Shown here: positions 21,352 through 32,208 of the stretch, piece by piece
Layout of the letters: every line of letters starts with the position of its first letter
How positions within the stretch are numbered: position 1 is the first letter of the stretch
Source: Lojkania enalia
Lineage: Eukaryota; Ascomycota; Dothideomycetes; Pleosporales
DNA length: 64,000 nucleotides
Direction of reading: 5' to 3'
Assembly: GCA_010094045.1 (NCBI GenBank)
Contig: ML986658.1
Span: 102,837-166,836 of the forward strand
Program-made: the position numbers and the translations under genes
Notes under the pieces: model-generated
What the model was told of the DNA's origin: nothing
Seen by the model: the letters and a program-made list of their open reading frames with translations, nothing else
The model's database searches: none

Positions 21352-23454
21352 TCACGAATCTTGCCCCTTCTTCGCGTCCTCCTTGATCATTTCCGCAGCT
21401 CCCTCTCCAATCCCATACGCCACCATCTGCGTATGCCCATTATTCACTTTTGGCACCACACTAACATCCGCAACTCTGAGGCCTCTCACACCTTTAACTC
21501 TCAGCCTCGAATCCAGAACAGCCATCTTGTCATCTTCAGCACCCATTTTGCAAGTCCCGCTAGCGTGGTAGCCTAGTGTCTATCAGTACTCCATCACACA
21601 AGAAAAGACCAAGGCGTAAAGTAACAAGTTAATCTAGAGAGAAAACTTACAAGTCGTAGCATGCTGCCTAATATACGGAACCCACTCATCTCTTGTCTCA
21701 AACCTGTGATGGCCTTCCCCCTCCGGCCAACTCCCCCTAACTACATCCCTCGTACCCCTCCCCTTCATAACAATCTCATTCGCCATCCTACACCCCTCGC
21801 TCAGAACCAGCATGTCCAGATCGTCAGCGAGGTAGTTGTGATCGACGAATGGATTATCCGCACACTCCTTACTCCTTAGCGCTACGGTGCCACGGCTCCG
21901 TTGATTGAACAGCAGCACGCAGATTGCGAACGCCGACTTCCCATCCTCGACCGGGAAGTCGGTAAACTGCTTAGGCCCGCCATAGAGCTCTGTGTTCCAG
22001 AACTCGATATTGGGCTGCGAGGGCGCGAGGCCCATGGGGTCGCGGCCGTTCTTCCTGGGCGCCGTGGTCCAGAGCGGGGAGGATGCGAGGCGGGAATCTA
22101 GGCGGGCGTAGCCAAAGATACCGAAGGGGAAGGTGGAGAGGACGCCGGTTTTGTGCTCACGGTAAAGGGCGTAGGAGGTGGTGAATGCGTTGTTGTGGTA
22201 GACAAGGTGGTCGTTTGTTAGGTGTGGTTTGGAGACTTCGTAGAAGATGAAGCAGAGCTTTGGGGAGTGTTAGCATGCATTTGTTATATTGTCACTATTG
22301 CGTTGGAGTGATTTGGGTTTGGATGGAAGGGAAAGGGACATACAACGTGATCCATAAGATTCTTTCCCACGCCTGGAAGATCGACTACGCAGTCTATACC
22401 GTGCTCTTCGAGTTCGTCTTTTGCACCGATGCCGGAGCGCATGAGGATCGTTGGACTGCAGTATGCGCCTGCGCTGATGATGACTTCTTTTCGCGCGTAG
22501 TACGCCCTCTCTTGCCCGTCCTTAGACACAGTTAGAACGCCGGTTGCAGTAAGGTCTCCGTCTTTCTTCTCCAAAAGGATCTTGTCGACAGTGGCGTCTG
22601 TTTTTATGGTGACGTTTTCCCTTCTGTAGCCCTTTGTGATAAAATCCGCAGCCGTTGACCGAATGCCTTGGTGAACTGTACGTAGGACATCACCACACCC
22701 TTGTGGCGTCTCCCCAGTGGAGAACATATCGGAGTGATATGGGAGACCCTGATCTATCATTGATTCTTTGAAGAGCTCGGAGATGGGGGCTAGATCATGC
22801 GGTTCGGTGTGAAGAGGGCCAGATTCTCCATGGACTGAAGCATCAGCTTTGAACCAGTCTTTGTCATGGAATGTTTCTGCCTGCTCAAATATAAATACCT
22901 AAGAAGTCATGTAGAAAGAGTTAGTGGGTGATTACCTTGGCCATATATGTCCACATCTTCTCTCCAGTCCACTCGTCTAAGCACCAATCATCATAGTCTT
23001 GCTTCGTACCTCGAATACACAATGTGCCATTGACACCACTAGAGCCTCCAAGAAAGCGTCCCCGGCTACATTTCACTTGGCGGTTGTTCACGGTTGGCAT
23101 GTGCTCAGTCACAATATTCCAATCAGTCTCGCTATCAAAATTTTGGCTCCATCTAGGCAACGTGAGCGATGGCTCGGGCTAAAGAAAAGAGTGAAGTAGC
23201 TTACCCACCGGCCATGTGAACGTTTTCGAGGTCCGCATTGTCGGGCCCGGCTTCAAGGACGAGAATTGTTGCATTGAGGTCTTCTGCAAGTCGACCTGCT
23301 ATTACACAGCCTGATGTGCCTCCACTGAACTTTGTGAGTTTGCATGTATAGATGGCGTGAGTACAACACATCAGGACTCAAGCGATATAAAACCGGCTTA
23401 CCCGCAAACAATATAATCATAAACTTCTTCTGCTTCAACACACGCAGGAGCCAT
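21352..23454 (-). CDS. GMC (glucose-methanol-choline) oxidoreductase
   Basis: Six exons on the minus strand: 23454-23402, 23324-23205, 23152-22936, 22880-22344, 22257-21651, 21572-21352; 584 aa, all phases consistent. The FAD-binding N-terminus reads YDYIVCGGGTSGC with LVLEAGPDNAD. The first GMC signature is GRFLGGSSGVNGTLCIRG, and the second is SAGAYCSPTILMRSGIG. The C-terminal active site has YHASGTCKMG (catalytic His) and VVPKVNNGHTQMVAYGIGEGA (second catalytic position). The family uses FAD to oxidise alcohols or sugars with O2 or another acceptor; the substrate cannot be told. No signal peptide is seen in the first exon, so the enzyme is probably intracellular, unlike secreted lignocellulose-acting AA3 members. 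It stands alone, convergent with the metallophosphoesterase gene. Confidence 0.9.
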
Positions 23455-24763
23455 TTCCCGCAAAACCAAGAACCTTCAATTCAAGTATTCAACGAAGGAA
23501 TGAGCAATGGAAAATTGCGTTACATATAACTACCTGCCCCTCCGTACTCTATTTATCTAACGCATCCTCACGGAACGCCTCCGCACCCTAGTCCCCCATT
23601 CCGCAGCCCGGCATCCAAGAAATGATCATCCTCTTCCCCATCGGCTACCACCCCATTCACCCTTGTTCAATGCGGCAAACAAAATATATTTCTCTCACAT
23701 AAGATGCCAAATCTATCGAGCTGCGGACGCCCTCTTCTCGTGCTTAACAAACTACCTAGCAAGCATGCAATCAGGGGACAGAAAGCTCTCGTTTCGGAGC
23801 CGCAGGTACGGAGGCCATGTCGGATAGACCTGGCCATTTTCCCCGCGTGATGGATTGCGGGGGTTCGGGAGGCGGTGGGCTAAGGGATGATGGCTGACTA
23901 GCGCGGTCCTAATCATGTATTTGATCACATGGAGTAATGGGGAGCAACTTATCTACCTAGCTAGGCAGGTTTCTGAAGGCTTATAAGCGTGAATAATCTG
24001 TTCTGCACGCTGTTCTACAGAGTGAAGAAGGTGGTTGTTGCAGGGAGATTGAAAGGGCTGACGTGAGAGATTGCTTGGGTTGTGGTTAGATGGCAAGGTG
24101 GAATTCCATCTTTTGATTACATCGCCTCTATGAGGCATTTTCGTGGAGAGCATGGGAGGGCCGCTTGTTTCATGAGTCCGTTGGATGGGATTCGAGTCTG
24201 TTGTGCGTTCCAGGGTCGGGTAGAGGGTGCCGGGATCTTTTCCTAATCGAGACATTAAAAGCTTGCTCTACCATCTTCACATCTCCTACCTAGACAATAT
24301 CAAATCCTATATGGATTATTCGGAGCCTATAAGATTCTGTTTCAACATAGTAGCGACAAGAAGCCCCAATAGAGAGTCAAGAGATCCTTTACATCGGGTG
24401 ATGTAGTAGGCCAGCCTCACGTTGATCATGCTCCGAAACATGCACGCCTCCAAACTCCCATCTCCAGACAAGACATGCGCCATCAACGGAGCATGAAACC
24501 AAAGCGCCCAATCAATATGACAAGCATGCGGCTCTTGAGCTTGACGGGGTAGACAAGCCTTTGGAAGGTGACAAGGGTATGACCTTGGCGGTTTGGGCTA
24601 CCTCTGCGATGTTTGAAATACCACAATGGGAATAGCGAAACGTGCAGAGCGTGGCCCGCAAAGTTCTTCTACTATCGGTACTTGACGATATCTCTTCTGC
24701 CCATTCATTGAGTTCTGGTGTTTATCGGCCGGTCCGTCTTTTTTTCTTGTTCAATAATCTCTA
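23455..24763. other. Intergenic, 1.3 kb, divergent promoters
   Basis: Between the minus-strand GMC gene and the plus-strand secreted hydrolase. A minus-strand open frame at 23953-24255 has no recognisable domain and poor composition. No repeats or RNA genes were seen. Confidence 0.45.
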
Positions 24764-25960
24764 GTGCTGTGCACTCTGTTTCCCTTCAATATGTACATGT
24801 ATATATTAAACTTTGTTTATTTTGGTACGCTTGCGAGTGCATTCCCGCAAAGAGGGAATAGAAATGGGAATGGAAGACAGAGGGCAACGGCTCAGCAACA
24901 GGCGGCGCAGATTCCGCAGGGGATATCAACGGCATCTGATGGAGGCACAATCTTGGATGATACCGTTAACGTGAAGTATGCAAACACTGATAGTGAGTGA
25001 ACGAGTATCTCAAGATTAACACGCTCCTAGCGGCCTGCCTATCCGATTCCGCATCGCAGCTCCTGCAAACCAGTTCATAGCCGGTGCTGGCGTCCCTGGC
25101 GCTGCGGCAACGTCTCCAAATGGCACGATGGGTATATCACTCCTTAAGATATTCAACTACAAGATCCCATACTAATCTATCAAGGCGTGAACATCCTCCT
25201 CCACGGTGACGGCGGTCAATCCTTCTTCGACTTCCCCAACCAAGCTGTCCAAGCCAATACCATGGGCGTCGCTCTCCTCGCACCAGACCCAAACCTCTTC
25301 TGGGGCGGCGGACAAGGTCTCGAACGGACCGACGGCGTCGCCCACGCTCAAGCCGTCAACGACTTCATCCTAACCGAACTCCCACAGCGCGTAGCTTTTG
25401 ATAGCTCCGCGGTCGTCTTCACCGGCGTTAGTGGCGGATCCCTACTAATGTCCGGCTTCTTCATCCCCGCGCAGATGCAGAATTACCCCAACAGCGCCGT
25501 GCTGCTAAACTGCGGGGCAATGCCGCCGCAGGTCGACTTCGTGGATGTGGCGACCGTGATGCCGCAGACGACTATCCATTTCCAGAGCACGCAGTCGGAA
25601 CTTCGGCTCCTACAAGACAGCATTCCGCAAGCGGTTGTCGCGTACGAGCAATTGGCGGTTCAGCAAGGTCTTTCTGCAGATCAAGTCAATACGCTTCAGA
25701 CGGTAGATAATACCCCGGCTGGGGGCCATTGCGAATTCGATGGCCAGGATTTTGTGTCTGGCGTTCAGGTTATGGCAGATAGCTTTTCGAATGTTGTGCA
25801 GCCTGGTGGTAATGGAATTGTACAGGGTCTTGGAGCGCCGAGTAATGGGCAGGTACGCACAGGAGTTGTGGGAAATGAACGGTTGCAATTTGTCGGCGGG
25901 CGGAAGCGGAGTGGTATGCCTGTAGAGAAGAGATGGGTAATAGGGACTGATGAACCCTGA
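24764..25960 (+). CDS. Secreted hydrolase-like protein (GxSxG)
   Basis: Three exons: 24764-24996, 25031-25131, 25185-25960; 369 aa. The first 26 residues or so are a secretion signal (hydrophobic YILNFVYFGTLASA). A Gln/Arg/Asn-rich linker is followed by an alpha/beta-hydrolase-like core: LPIRFRIAAPA, NILLHGDGGQSFFDF (an HGDGG oxyanion-type loop), and TGVSGGSLLMSG, whose Ser is the candidate nucleophile (G-V-S-G-G). A late GGHCEF supplies a candidate catalytic His. Similar secreted fungal proteins are mostly uncharacterised and sometimes described as esterase or depolymerase-like. The 34-bp first intron is very short; the GAGTGAAC context offers competing donors, and I chose the one that keeps NTDSDGLPIRF in frame. 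A basic tail (RKRSGMPVEKR) contains a possible KR processing site. Confidence 0.75.
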
Positions 25961-26194
25961 GGCACGACAGCATTGCCTAACTGTAATTTGAGTAGTAGAA
26001 CTTGTTCATACGCATCAAGGTAGAAAATTGTAGGATTTAGGGGATAATCAGATCGGGCAATCATAAGTTGGCTTTTTGGAATGTTTTCATTGCTATGTGT
26101 GCAATGGCTACACCTCGAGCCTTCGCCCCATCAATGCATTTCGCCGTTCCCAATGGACCCATATTGTTGGAAAAAGAGCTGAAAAAGAAACATC

Positions 26195-26856
26195 TCACAT
26201 CACGACACCAGAGTTACTGGCAATACGCGGCCACAGTTCAGCGGCTTCCTTTCCGACAGGACCAGTAATGGCAGAGCCCTTCATTTCGCCCTTAGGGTTG
26301 ACAATCTGTGTACCCGTGTCAGCCGATATCCTTACCTAATATTTTCCAGACGACATCAAGTGACACTCACCACACCAGCATTGTCCTCGAAGTACAGGTA
26401 TACACCGTCAGCCCTCCTCCATGGCTTGCTCTGTCGAACAACGACCGCAGGCATGACCTTCTTCCTGAGCTCAGGCTTTCCCTTCTTGACGGTTGCCATG
26501 ACCATGTCGCCAACGCCTGCAGCGGGGAGACGATTGAGACGCGCACCAATGCCCTTGACGGAGATGATGTAGAGGTTTCGGGCGCCCGAGTTATCGGCGC
26601 AGTTCATGACGGCTCCGCTACGTGTTCGTTAGTTTTCCTTCAGTCCCCAAATATATTCGCTGGCAATGCAGAAGTTTCGAATCGACGGTAGAGAAGCTCG
26701 GAGACGTACACAGGCAGACCGAGGGTCATCTTCAGCTTGTTGCCGGAAGCACCACCGCGACTATACTCCAGTTAGCACATTTCCCATGCTGTCTTCCAGC
26801 ACAGCGCATTATTCAAGGTAATGGGAGTAGGGCTAATCATACCCTCGCTTAGACAT
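26195..26856 (-). CDS. rpl23: 60S ribosomal protein uL14 (L23)
   Basis: Four exons on the minus strand: 26856-26843 (14 nt, MSKRG), 26760-26710, 26617-26371, 26305-26195; 140 aa, the usual eukaryotic length. The sequence is highly conserved: [97 protein letters not shown]. uL14 sits at the large-subunit interface that contacts the small subunit and initiation/quality-control factors. The tiny first exon and early introns are typical of ribosomal protein genes. The C-terminus reads SNSGVVM. Confidence 0.97.
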
Positions 26857-27916
26857 TGTGACTGATTATGGGGGGAGAGGTTCGGAGGGGATTCGTAGGG
26901 TGCGTCGTCGCGGTTTGCCGTTGGTGTCGTAAACTTTCCTTTCGCCGAATCGAAAATTGGCGGTTCCCATGTGCGTCGGCATTTCGCTTGAACGAAATTC
27001 CGATCGCGCGTAGTCTAAAAGTAGTTAGTGCGTAATTTGATAGACTTGGCTCGCCAAAGTCACATGGTAAGCGTCACTATCAGCATCACTTCACTTTCAC
27101 TAGTTATAGCAATTATATTGCATCGGAACTAGAGGTTCCTGGTATAGTAAACCGTATCGTGAGATATTCACGACTCCCTGGACCTGGTCCTCCCCCCTCC
27201 ACCACGGCTCGAAAGGTTTCTTCGTGATCAATAGCAAGAACTTTGAGTCTCACTGATGGAAAGTCTGCGGTATTATGTTGTTCATACAAAATAACTCCTC
27301 ATATCAAATTAGTAAATCGCCTAGAAAACCGTGCACTTTGCGGTGGCCCAAATGGTGATGGCCATATCCGTCCTATAGCATATGCACCACACTCTATATC
27401 CATCCCCATTATTACGCAATGCTGCTAGAATTGCGTCACGGTTCCCCTTCAGTCTCTTAGTTTTTATCATGCTAAGGTCCTATCTTTACCCATTGTCACG
27501 CTATGCAGCTCAATGGCACCTGCCTATGAAAGGCCATATCACCGTCACCAAGAAGATTTGAAGATAGGCCATGGCCTCCCACGGTGCTCACGCCTTCGAG
27601 CATGTGCTGCTTCACCTGCGCCTTCCTTCTTAATTGGTGACGCGGTGGGGATTGCAAGCTGCAAGTGACCAGTTGGACGTGCTCTGGTGCTCATGGACGG
27701 AAGGCGCGAGAGGAGCGACACCTTTTTCAGTTACAGAAGGCGCTAGCGCGTCCGCCTTCACCTCAGTTCCAGAGAAAAGCCCCCGTCCCCACCGCACCTC
27801 TAAAAGCCATTCCCTCTTTTCCTCCTCCGCTTTGTCCTTTGCAACCACTCTCATTTCTCTTCTTCGTGTATACCACCTACACTCGTTTCGTGTCTACGTG
27901 CAATCAAATCGTCACC
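26857..27916. other. Divergent promoters of uL14 and the Ser/Thr-rich protein
   Basis: About 1.06 kb. An open frame from 27665 runs in phase into the next gene, but it precedes a clear signal-peptide start at 27917 and its sequence is pyrimidine-rich leader, so I treat it as 5' untranslated. Confidence 0.5.
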
Positions 27917-29966
27917 ATGAAACTCTACAAGTCTAGTTTATTGCTTTCCGCCGTGCTTCAACTCACCGGCGGCATCTCAGCCAAGTACCACTCAAAGAGC
28001 TCAACCCAGCTATCGAAACCTCCAGTCACTACAGACGCGGTATCCACAACTCTTAATCAGGCTTCTATCGCCACGCATCCATCAATCATCAATGGGAGCG
28101 TGACTGCCTCGATGACTTCTGTCATATCATCTAGCATAGAGTCCTCGAGAATGTCCACCAGCTCAGGTAAATTGACCGGCCTTGAGTCTTCATCCGGCTA
28201 TGCGGCACCTTCGACTAGTTCTTTATCATCCATGACCGCGACGACGATCAGAAAGATGTCGGGATTGTTATCTGCATCTCGCGATGGCAGTTCCTCCACG
28301 GCGGCGTACTCGGTTTCTCCTCTATCGCCAACCGTTTCTTTGGAATATTCCCTTAAATTGACTTCAACAGTTTCCTCGATCCGTACTAATTCGCTCGGTA
28401 TCATTAGCATGTCGAGAGAAGCGAGCTCAACCGTACTGCTTGCTGATGCAACCCCTCCGAGCTCTGTTACCTCCAAGGATAAAACGTCATCTGGCCCTCG
28501 TATTACCTATCAGATTTCGTTCCCTATTCCTTCTTTAACTCCGTCTACGTCACGGCCGATGTCTTACTCTCTGTCTTACACTTTTAATATACCATGGACG
28601 TATAGGACTAGACATTCACCCTCATTGTCGCCTTCAATAACTCCTTCCATGCCCAACAGTGTGACAAATAGCCTGAGCAAATTTGACTCTGCTTCGCTCA
28701 CGGATCGTCCGTCATTGTCTCAGCCTTTTTCTTACAGTTTCAGTCTGCCATTGACGTTTAAGGCTACCACCAGCCCCGATCCTACAACATATTCTTTGTC
28801 TTACACCTTCAGTGTGCCATGGACGTATAAGGATCATCCTATACCAACATACTGGCCTTCAATCTCTATCCACGAAATTCAGCGCTCTTGTACCACTGTT
28901 TATGGGAGCTCAGCCACTGATGCAAGGACATTCTGTTCGACACAAAAAATCTCTACAAGCAACACTATGACGGTTCCGCCGAATCTCACTAGTACGCCAA
29001 GTATCAACAGCGAAGCACACTCGACTGCGTCACCAATTAGTGTACACTCGTCAAGGTCCGTAAGTGGCAGTTGGACACGATCGCGGAAGACTACAACTTC
29101 ATCTCGTCCCCTACCTCCTAATTCCAGCAACGGGGTCTTAACGACTCCCTGTACTACTGCCTCTGGTAGTTCTGCCACCGATGTGACTAGCCTAATTGTG
29201 TCGAGCTCTTCTCACGCATCGACCGACATATTTCCATCAAGCTTCCTTACGTCAACGAATAAGCCATGTTCGAGCCCTTCTCACGCATCTCTCGGCGGGA
29301 GAACATCCGCAGCCCCGCACTCTACGAGCTCAATCAGCGCGCCATACTCACCGACTCTTCCAACTGGAGAGACTTGGTCACTCTCACTCAATCTAACGGG
29401 TATGGATTTCAGGTTTCTCTTTCTTTATCCTAACATAGTATTTTAGTTCCATGCACTACCGCCAAATTAAGCCCGGCTATTCTGCCAAGTAACCAGGCTT
29501 CGACAAGCTCACTGTCTACAACTACTCGTAACAAATTGTCGACTATGTTGAGCGTTCCAAGCAGGCCCACTTCATCTACTCATGCAACGGGCTCTCGCTT
29601 ATCAAGCTCCGCCCAATCGACAGGTAATCACAGTCATCTCTTTACCACGTGCTTCTATTGATAATTCACTCAGTCCCTTATACCTCAGATGGAGTGGTCC
29701 CAGCCCCACCAAACACCACGAAAGAAATCAACTCATCTACCTTCCAAACGTGTATAAGCTCAACAAGTTTCCAAAGCTCGACAGGTATTCGCCATTAAAT
29801 TTCTTACTTTGTGTCACCGTTAACGACCTATTTAGTTCCCTTTATCTCTGAGAGAGTGATCTTCACCCCACTAGATGCTACAACACCATCTGGTTCCCTC
29901 TCTTGCCCCACTAAGAGGACCTCTTCAACATTGAAAATAGTTACAAGATCTGTCCCCATTTTTTGA
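27917..29966 (+). CDS. Secreted Ser/Thr-rich cell-wall-type protein
   Basis: Four exons: 27917-29399, 29447-29623, 29674-29784, 29836-29966; 633 aa. All three introns are phase 1 (G|GT...AG|T). The ATG at 27917 starts a good signal peptide (KSSLLLSAVLQLTGGISA). The mature chain is mostly Ser, Thr and Pro, suited to heavy O-glycosylation, like fungal mucins and adhesins. Inside are repeated aromatic blocks: YQISFPIPS, YSLSYTFNIPWTYRT, YSFSLPLTFKAT and YSLSYTFSVPWTYKD (about 28508-28835). Two Cys-containing blocks follow, CTTVYGSSATDA and CTTASGSSATDV. No C-terminal hydrophobic GPI signal is visible; the chain ends RSVPIF. It probably sits in or is shed from the cell wall. No named family recognised. 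Transcript data could move the 3' exons. Confidence 0.75.
28505..28835 (+). repeat. Degenerate YSxSYTFxxPWTYK coding repeat
   Basis: Four copies of an approximately 17-residue aromatic block spaced by Ser/Thr/Pro linkers (roughly 70-90 nt apart). The second and fourth copies are nearly identical in the core LSYTF-x-x-PWTY. This suggests tandem duplication followed by divergence within a surface protein. Confidence 0.7.
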
Positions 29967-31083
29967 GTAGGCTTCTGTAAAGCCTTAAATTCTGCTATGG
30001 TTTGGTGACGTTAGCTCGACTATGTTGACCTCACGAATGTAATTCTCGGAAACTCTTCAATAGATCTCCTCAGGGTTAATTATGCAGGCGCGTATATCCC
30101 GGGCCTCTTAGGCTATCCTAATGTGGTGGAATCTGTGAGAACGTCGGCCGATCTGAGATGATGGGATGGCACGGGATATAAGGAACGACTGGGAATATGT
30201 GGCGAATGGCAATCTCTGAGATGAATTGAGTAATATAACATTGGCTTTTCTCTGACGTTTGAGTTTGTTGCTGTGACATGATGGGTTAGCTTTCAAGGGC
30301 ACGCGTCTGTTGACTTGAAAAGCTGAGTCTTAAACTATCGAACGTTTCTTGCAGTATATTATACAATCGTTTAAGTTTAGGAAGATCTAACCTGCTCTGA
30401 ACAAAGGCCACTTTGGCCCTATCTTGTAGCCTATGTACGGTGGAGATGTCAAGACCAATTTACGTATACTGCACTCTTTGGTTGATGGGATAGAAATTCA
30501 TAGGTGTTTATGTATGTTGCTCCGCGAAAATGGGCAAGTAGTGAAAATTATCTATGACACTGAATAGTTCTTAGTATAATATCAGTATCATTTCGAGCAA
30601 TCGGTGTTAGAAGATGGATTTGTAGGATTGTGGGTACTGTCATCTATCCGGTTGCTGAGGGATGGAACTGAATTGGACGTTGAAGTGTTTAAGGATTTTC
30701 AAGGGAAAATGGAGATTTGGGGAACGTAGTGGTGTATTGGATATGACTTTGGTAGGGAGATTGTGGCGAAGCTCCTCATACTTTTATTGTGCTTGATATG
30801 GAAGAATAACGCGCATGTATATGCCATTGAAATCTGTTTCTTGCATTTTGTTTGGTTGTCAACAAACAGCCTCTTATAAACAAGGAAATGCTGCAAAGAA
30901 TCATTATGTCTCACCACAACGCTTCATAAGTCTCTAGCCAGGGTAATATTCAAGCACTTTAAATCCAGAACCTCCCGACAGCAAAACAACTTCGAACGGG
31001 GAATCTCTCATATTAGACCCCCTATTTAGTCACGTTTATCTTCACTCTTCGGGTTCCTTCCTTATCCGTGCCATCTCTTCACC
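29967..31083. other. Intergenic, nothing recognised
   Basis: 1.1 kb without a supported gene; short minus-strand frames at 30108-30302 and 30699-30917 show no domain. Confidence 0.45.
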
Positions 31084-31944
31084 ATGAAGCGAAAACACAC
31101 TCAATGTCCCAATTGGGGAAGCAACGGCTCATATCCACCCTTAGCACCTGACAAGCACCTTGCCGCCAACCCTACAATGAATCCTCAATACAATCAGCAA
31201 CCTCCAGTAGCCTTATGGCCAACATCTCAATTCTTATCGTCCTCTCCAGCGAAGCATCACACCTACCAACCTGGCTTTCACCCTCCCGACCAAGCCATCC
31301 AAAACAACAACAGACGCGCCACTACAACACCAACAATGCACCAACGTCCACCGCGCAAAAAGGTCCATGATACTCCTAGAAAAGCACCTCAAAAAGCGCC
31401 TAACGAAACACCGAGCCCCTCACACCCGAAGCCCCGCGGACGCCGCCCTCAAAACAAGAAATCCGCGACCGCAAGACAGACATGCACGCCTGCACGAGGC
31501 GAAACACGTGGATCGGAGGATGTAGGGAAAGATAGATACGGTGGTGCTGGAGGCGTCGTCCTCGCCTCAGGCATAACCACACGCTCGCACCGCAACCCCA
31601 CGCGCTACGCCTTCACGCCCACGCCATCCCGCTCCCTCACGCCATCCACTCGTCGCTCCCCATCTATATATCAGGAGTCCGAGCTCCCCAAGGCACAGGA
31701 CGCCATACCAAGTAACTTGCGCGGCGCGAAGGCAGCGATGGGACAGGTAGTCTGGGATCAGTATGTTGCGCTAGTGGAGGCATATGTAGATAGGGAAGTA
31801 GGCGAAGAGGAGTTCGAGAGGGGAAGTAGGAAGTTGTTTTTGATGGGTGATGAGAGGGCGGGGGTGTTGTTGAGGGAGAGGGTCGGGGAGATGGTGGCTA
31901 GGGGTAGGGAAGCCGAGGGAGGTCGAATGCTTGGTTGGCTTTGA
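31084..31944 (+). CDS. Hypothetical basic, disordered protein
   Basis: Single-exon 286-aa ORF. I do not recognise it. Residues 1-195 are low-complexity, rich in Pro, Thr, Gln, Lys and Arg (for example PPRKKVHDTPRKAPQKAPNE and SHPKPRGRRPQNKK), with several basic clusters that could be nuclear-localisation signals. Residues about 210-280 form a compact-looking amphipathic helical region (QYVALVEAYVDREVGEEEFER, LLRERVGEMVARGREAE). No signal peptide or membrane segment. The coherent C-terminal helical domain and regular codon use argue for a real gene rather than a chance frame. It could be a chromatin- or nucleic-acid-associated protein, but that is only inference from charge. Confidence 0.6.
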   Translation: MKRKHTQCPNWGSNGSYPPLAPDKHLAANPTMNPQYNQQPPVALWPTSQFLSSSPAKHHTYQPGFHPPDQAIQNNNRRATTTPTMHQRPPRKKVHDTPRKAPQKAPNETPSPSHPKPRGRRPQNKKSATARQTCTPARGETRGSEDVGKDRYGGAGGVVLASGITTRSHRNPTRYAFTPTPSRSLTPSTRRSPSIYQESELPKAQDAIPSNLRGAKAAMGQVVWDQYVALVEAYVDREVGEEEFERGSRKLFLMGDERAGVLLRERVGEMVARGREAEGGRMLGWL

Positions 31945-32208
31945 GGGTGTTAGGGTGGGAGAGGTGCTGTTCAAGGATTCGGGAATATAGTATGGAGTTT
32001 GGGCGATTTAGGAGGAGAGGGGAGGTAGGATTTCTCTTCTCGTGGAAAGCGCGCGTTCTGGTCAAGTGCAGGGGAACTCGCGAAAATGGCTGCGGGGGAA
32101 GGATATCTAATTCGTGTATTCTCTGAAGATTTTGTTTTCCTGTCCGCAGGAAGGAGACGACCATATGGTCCTCTTCCCGCTCTGCTGATCATTACTACAA
32201 TACATAAC

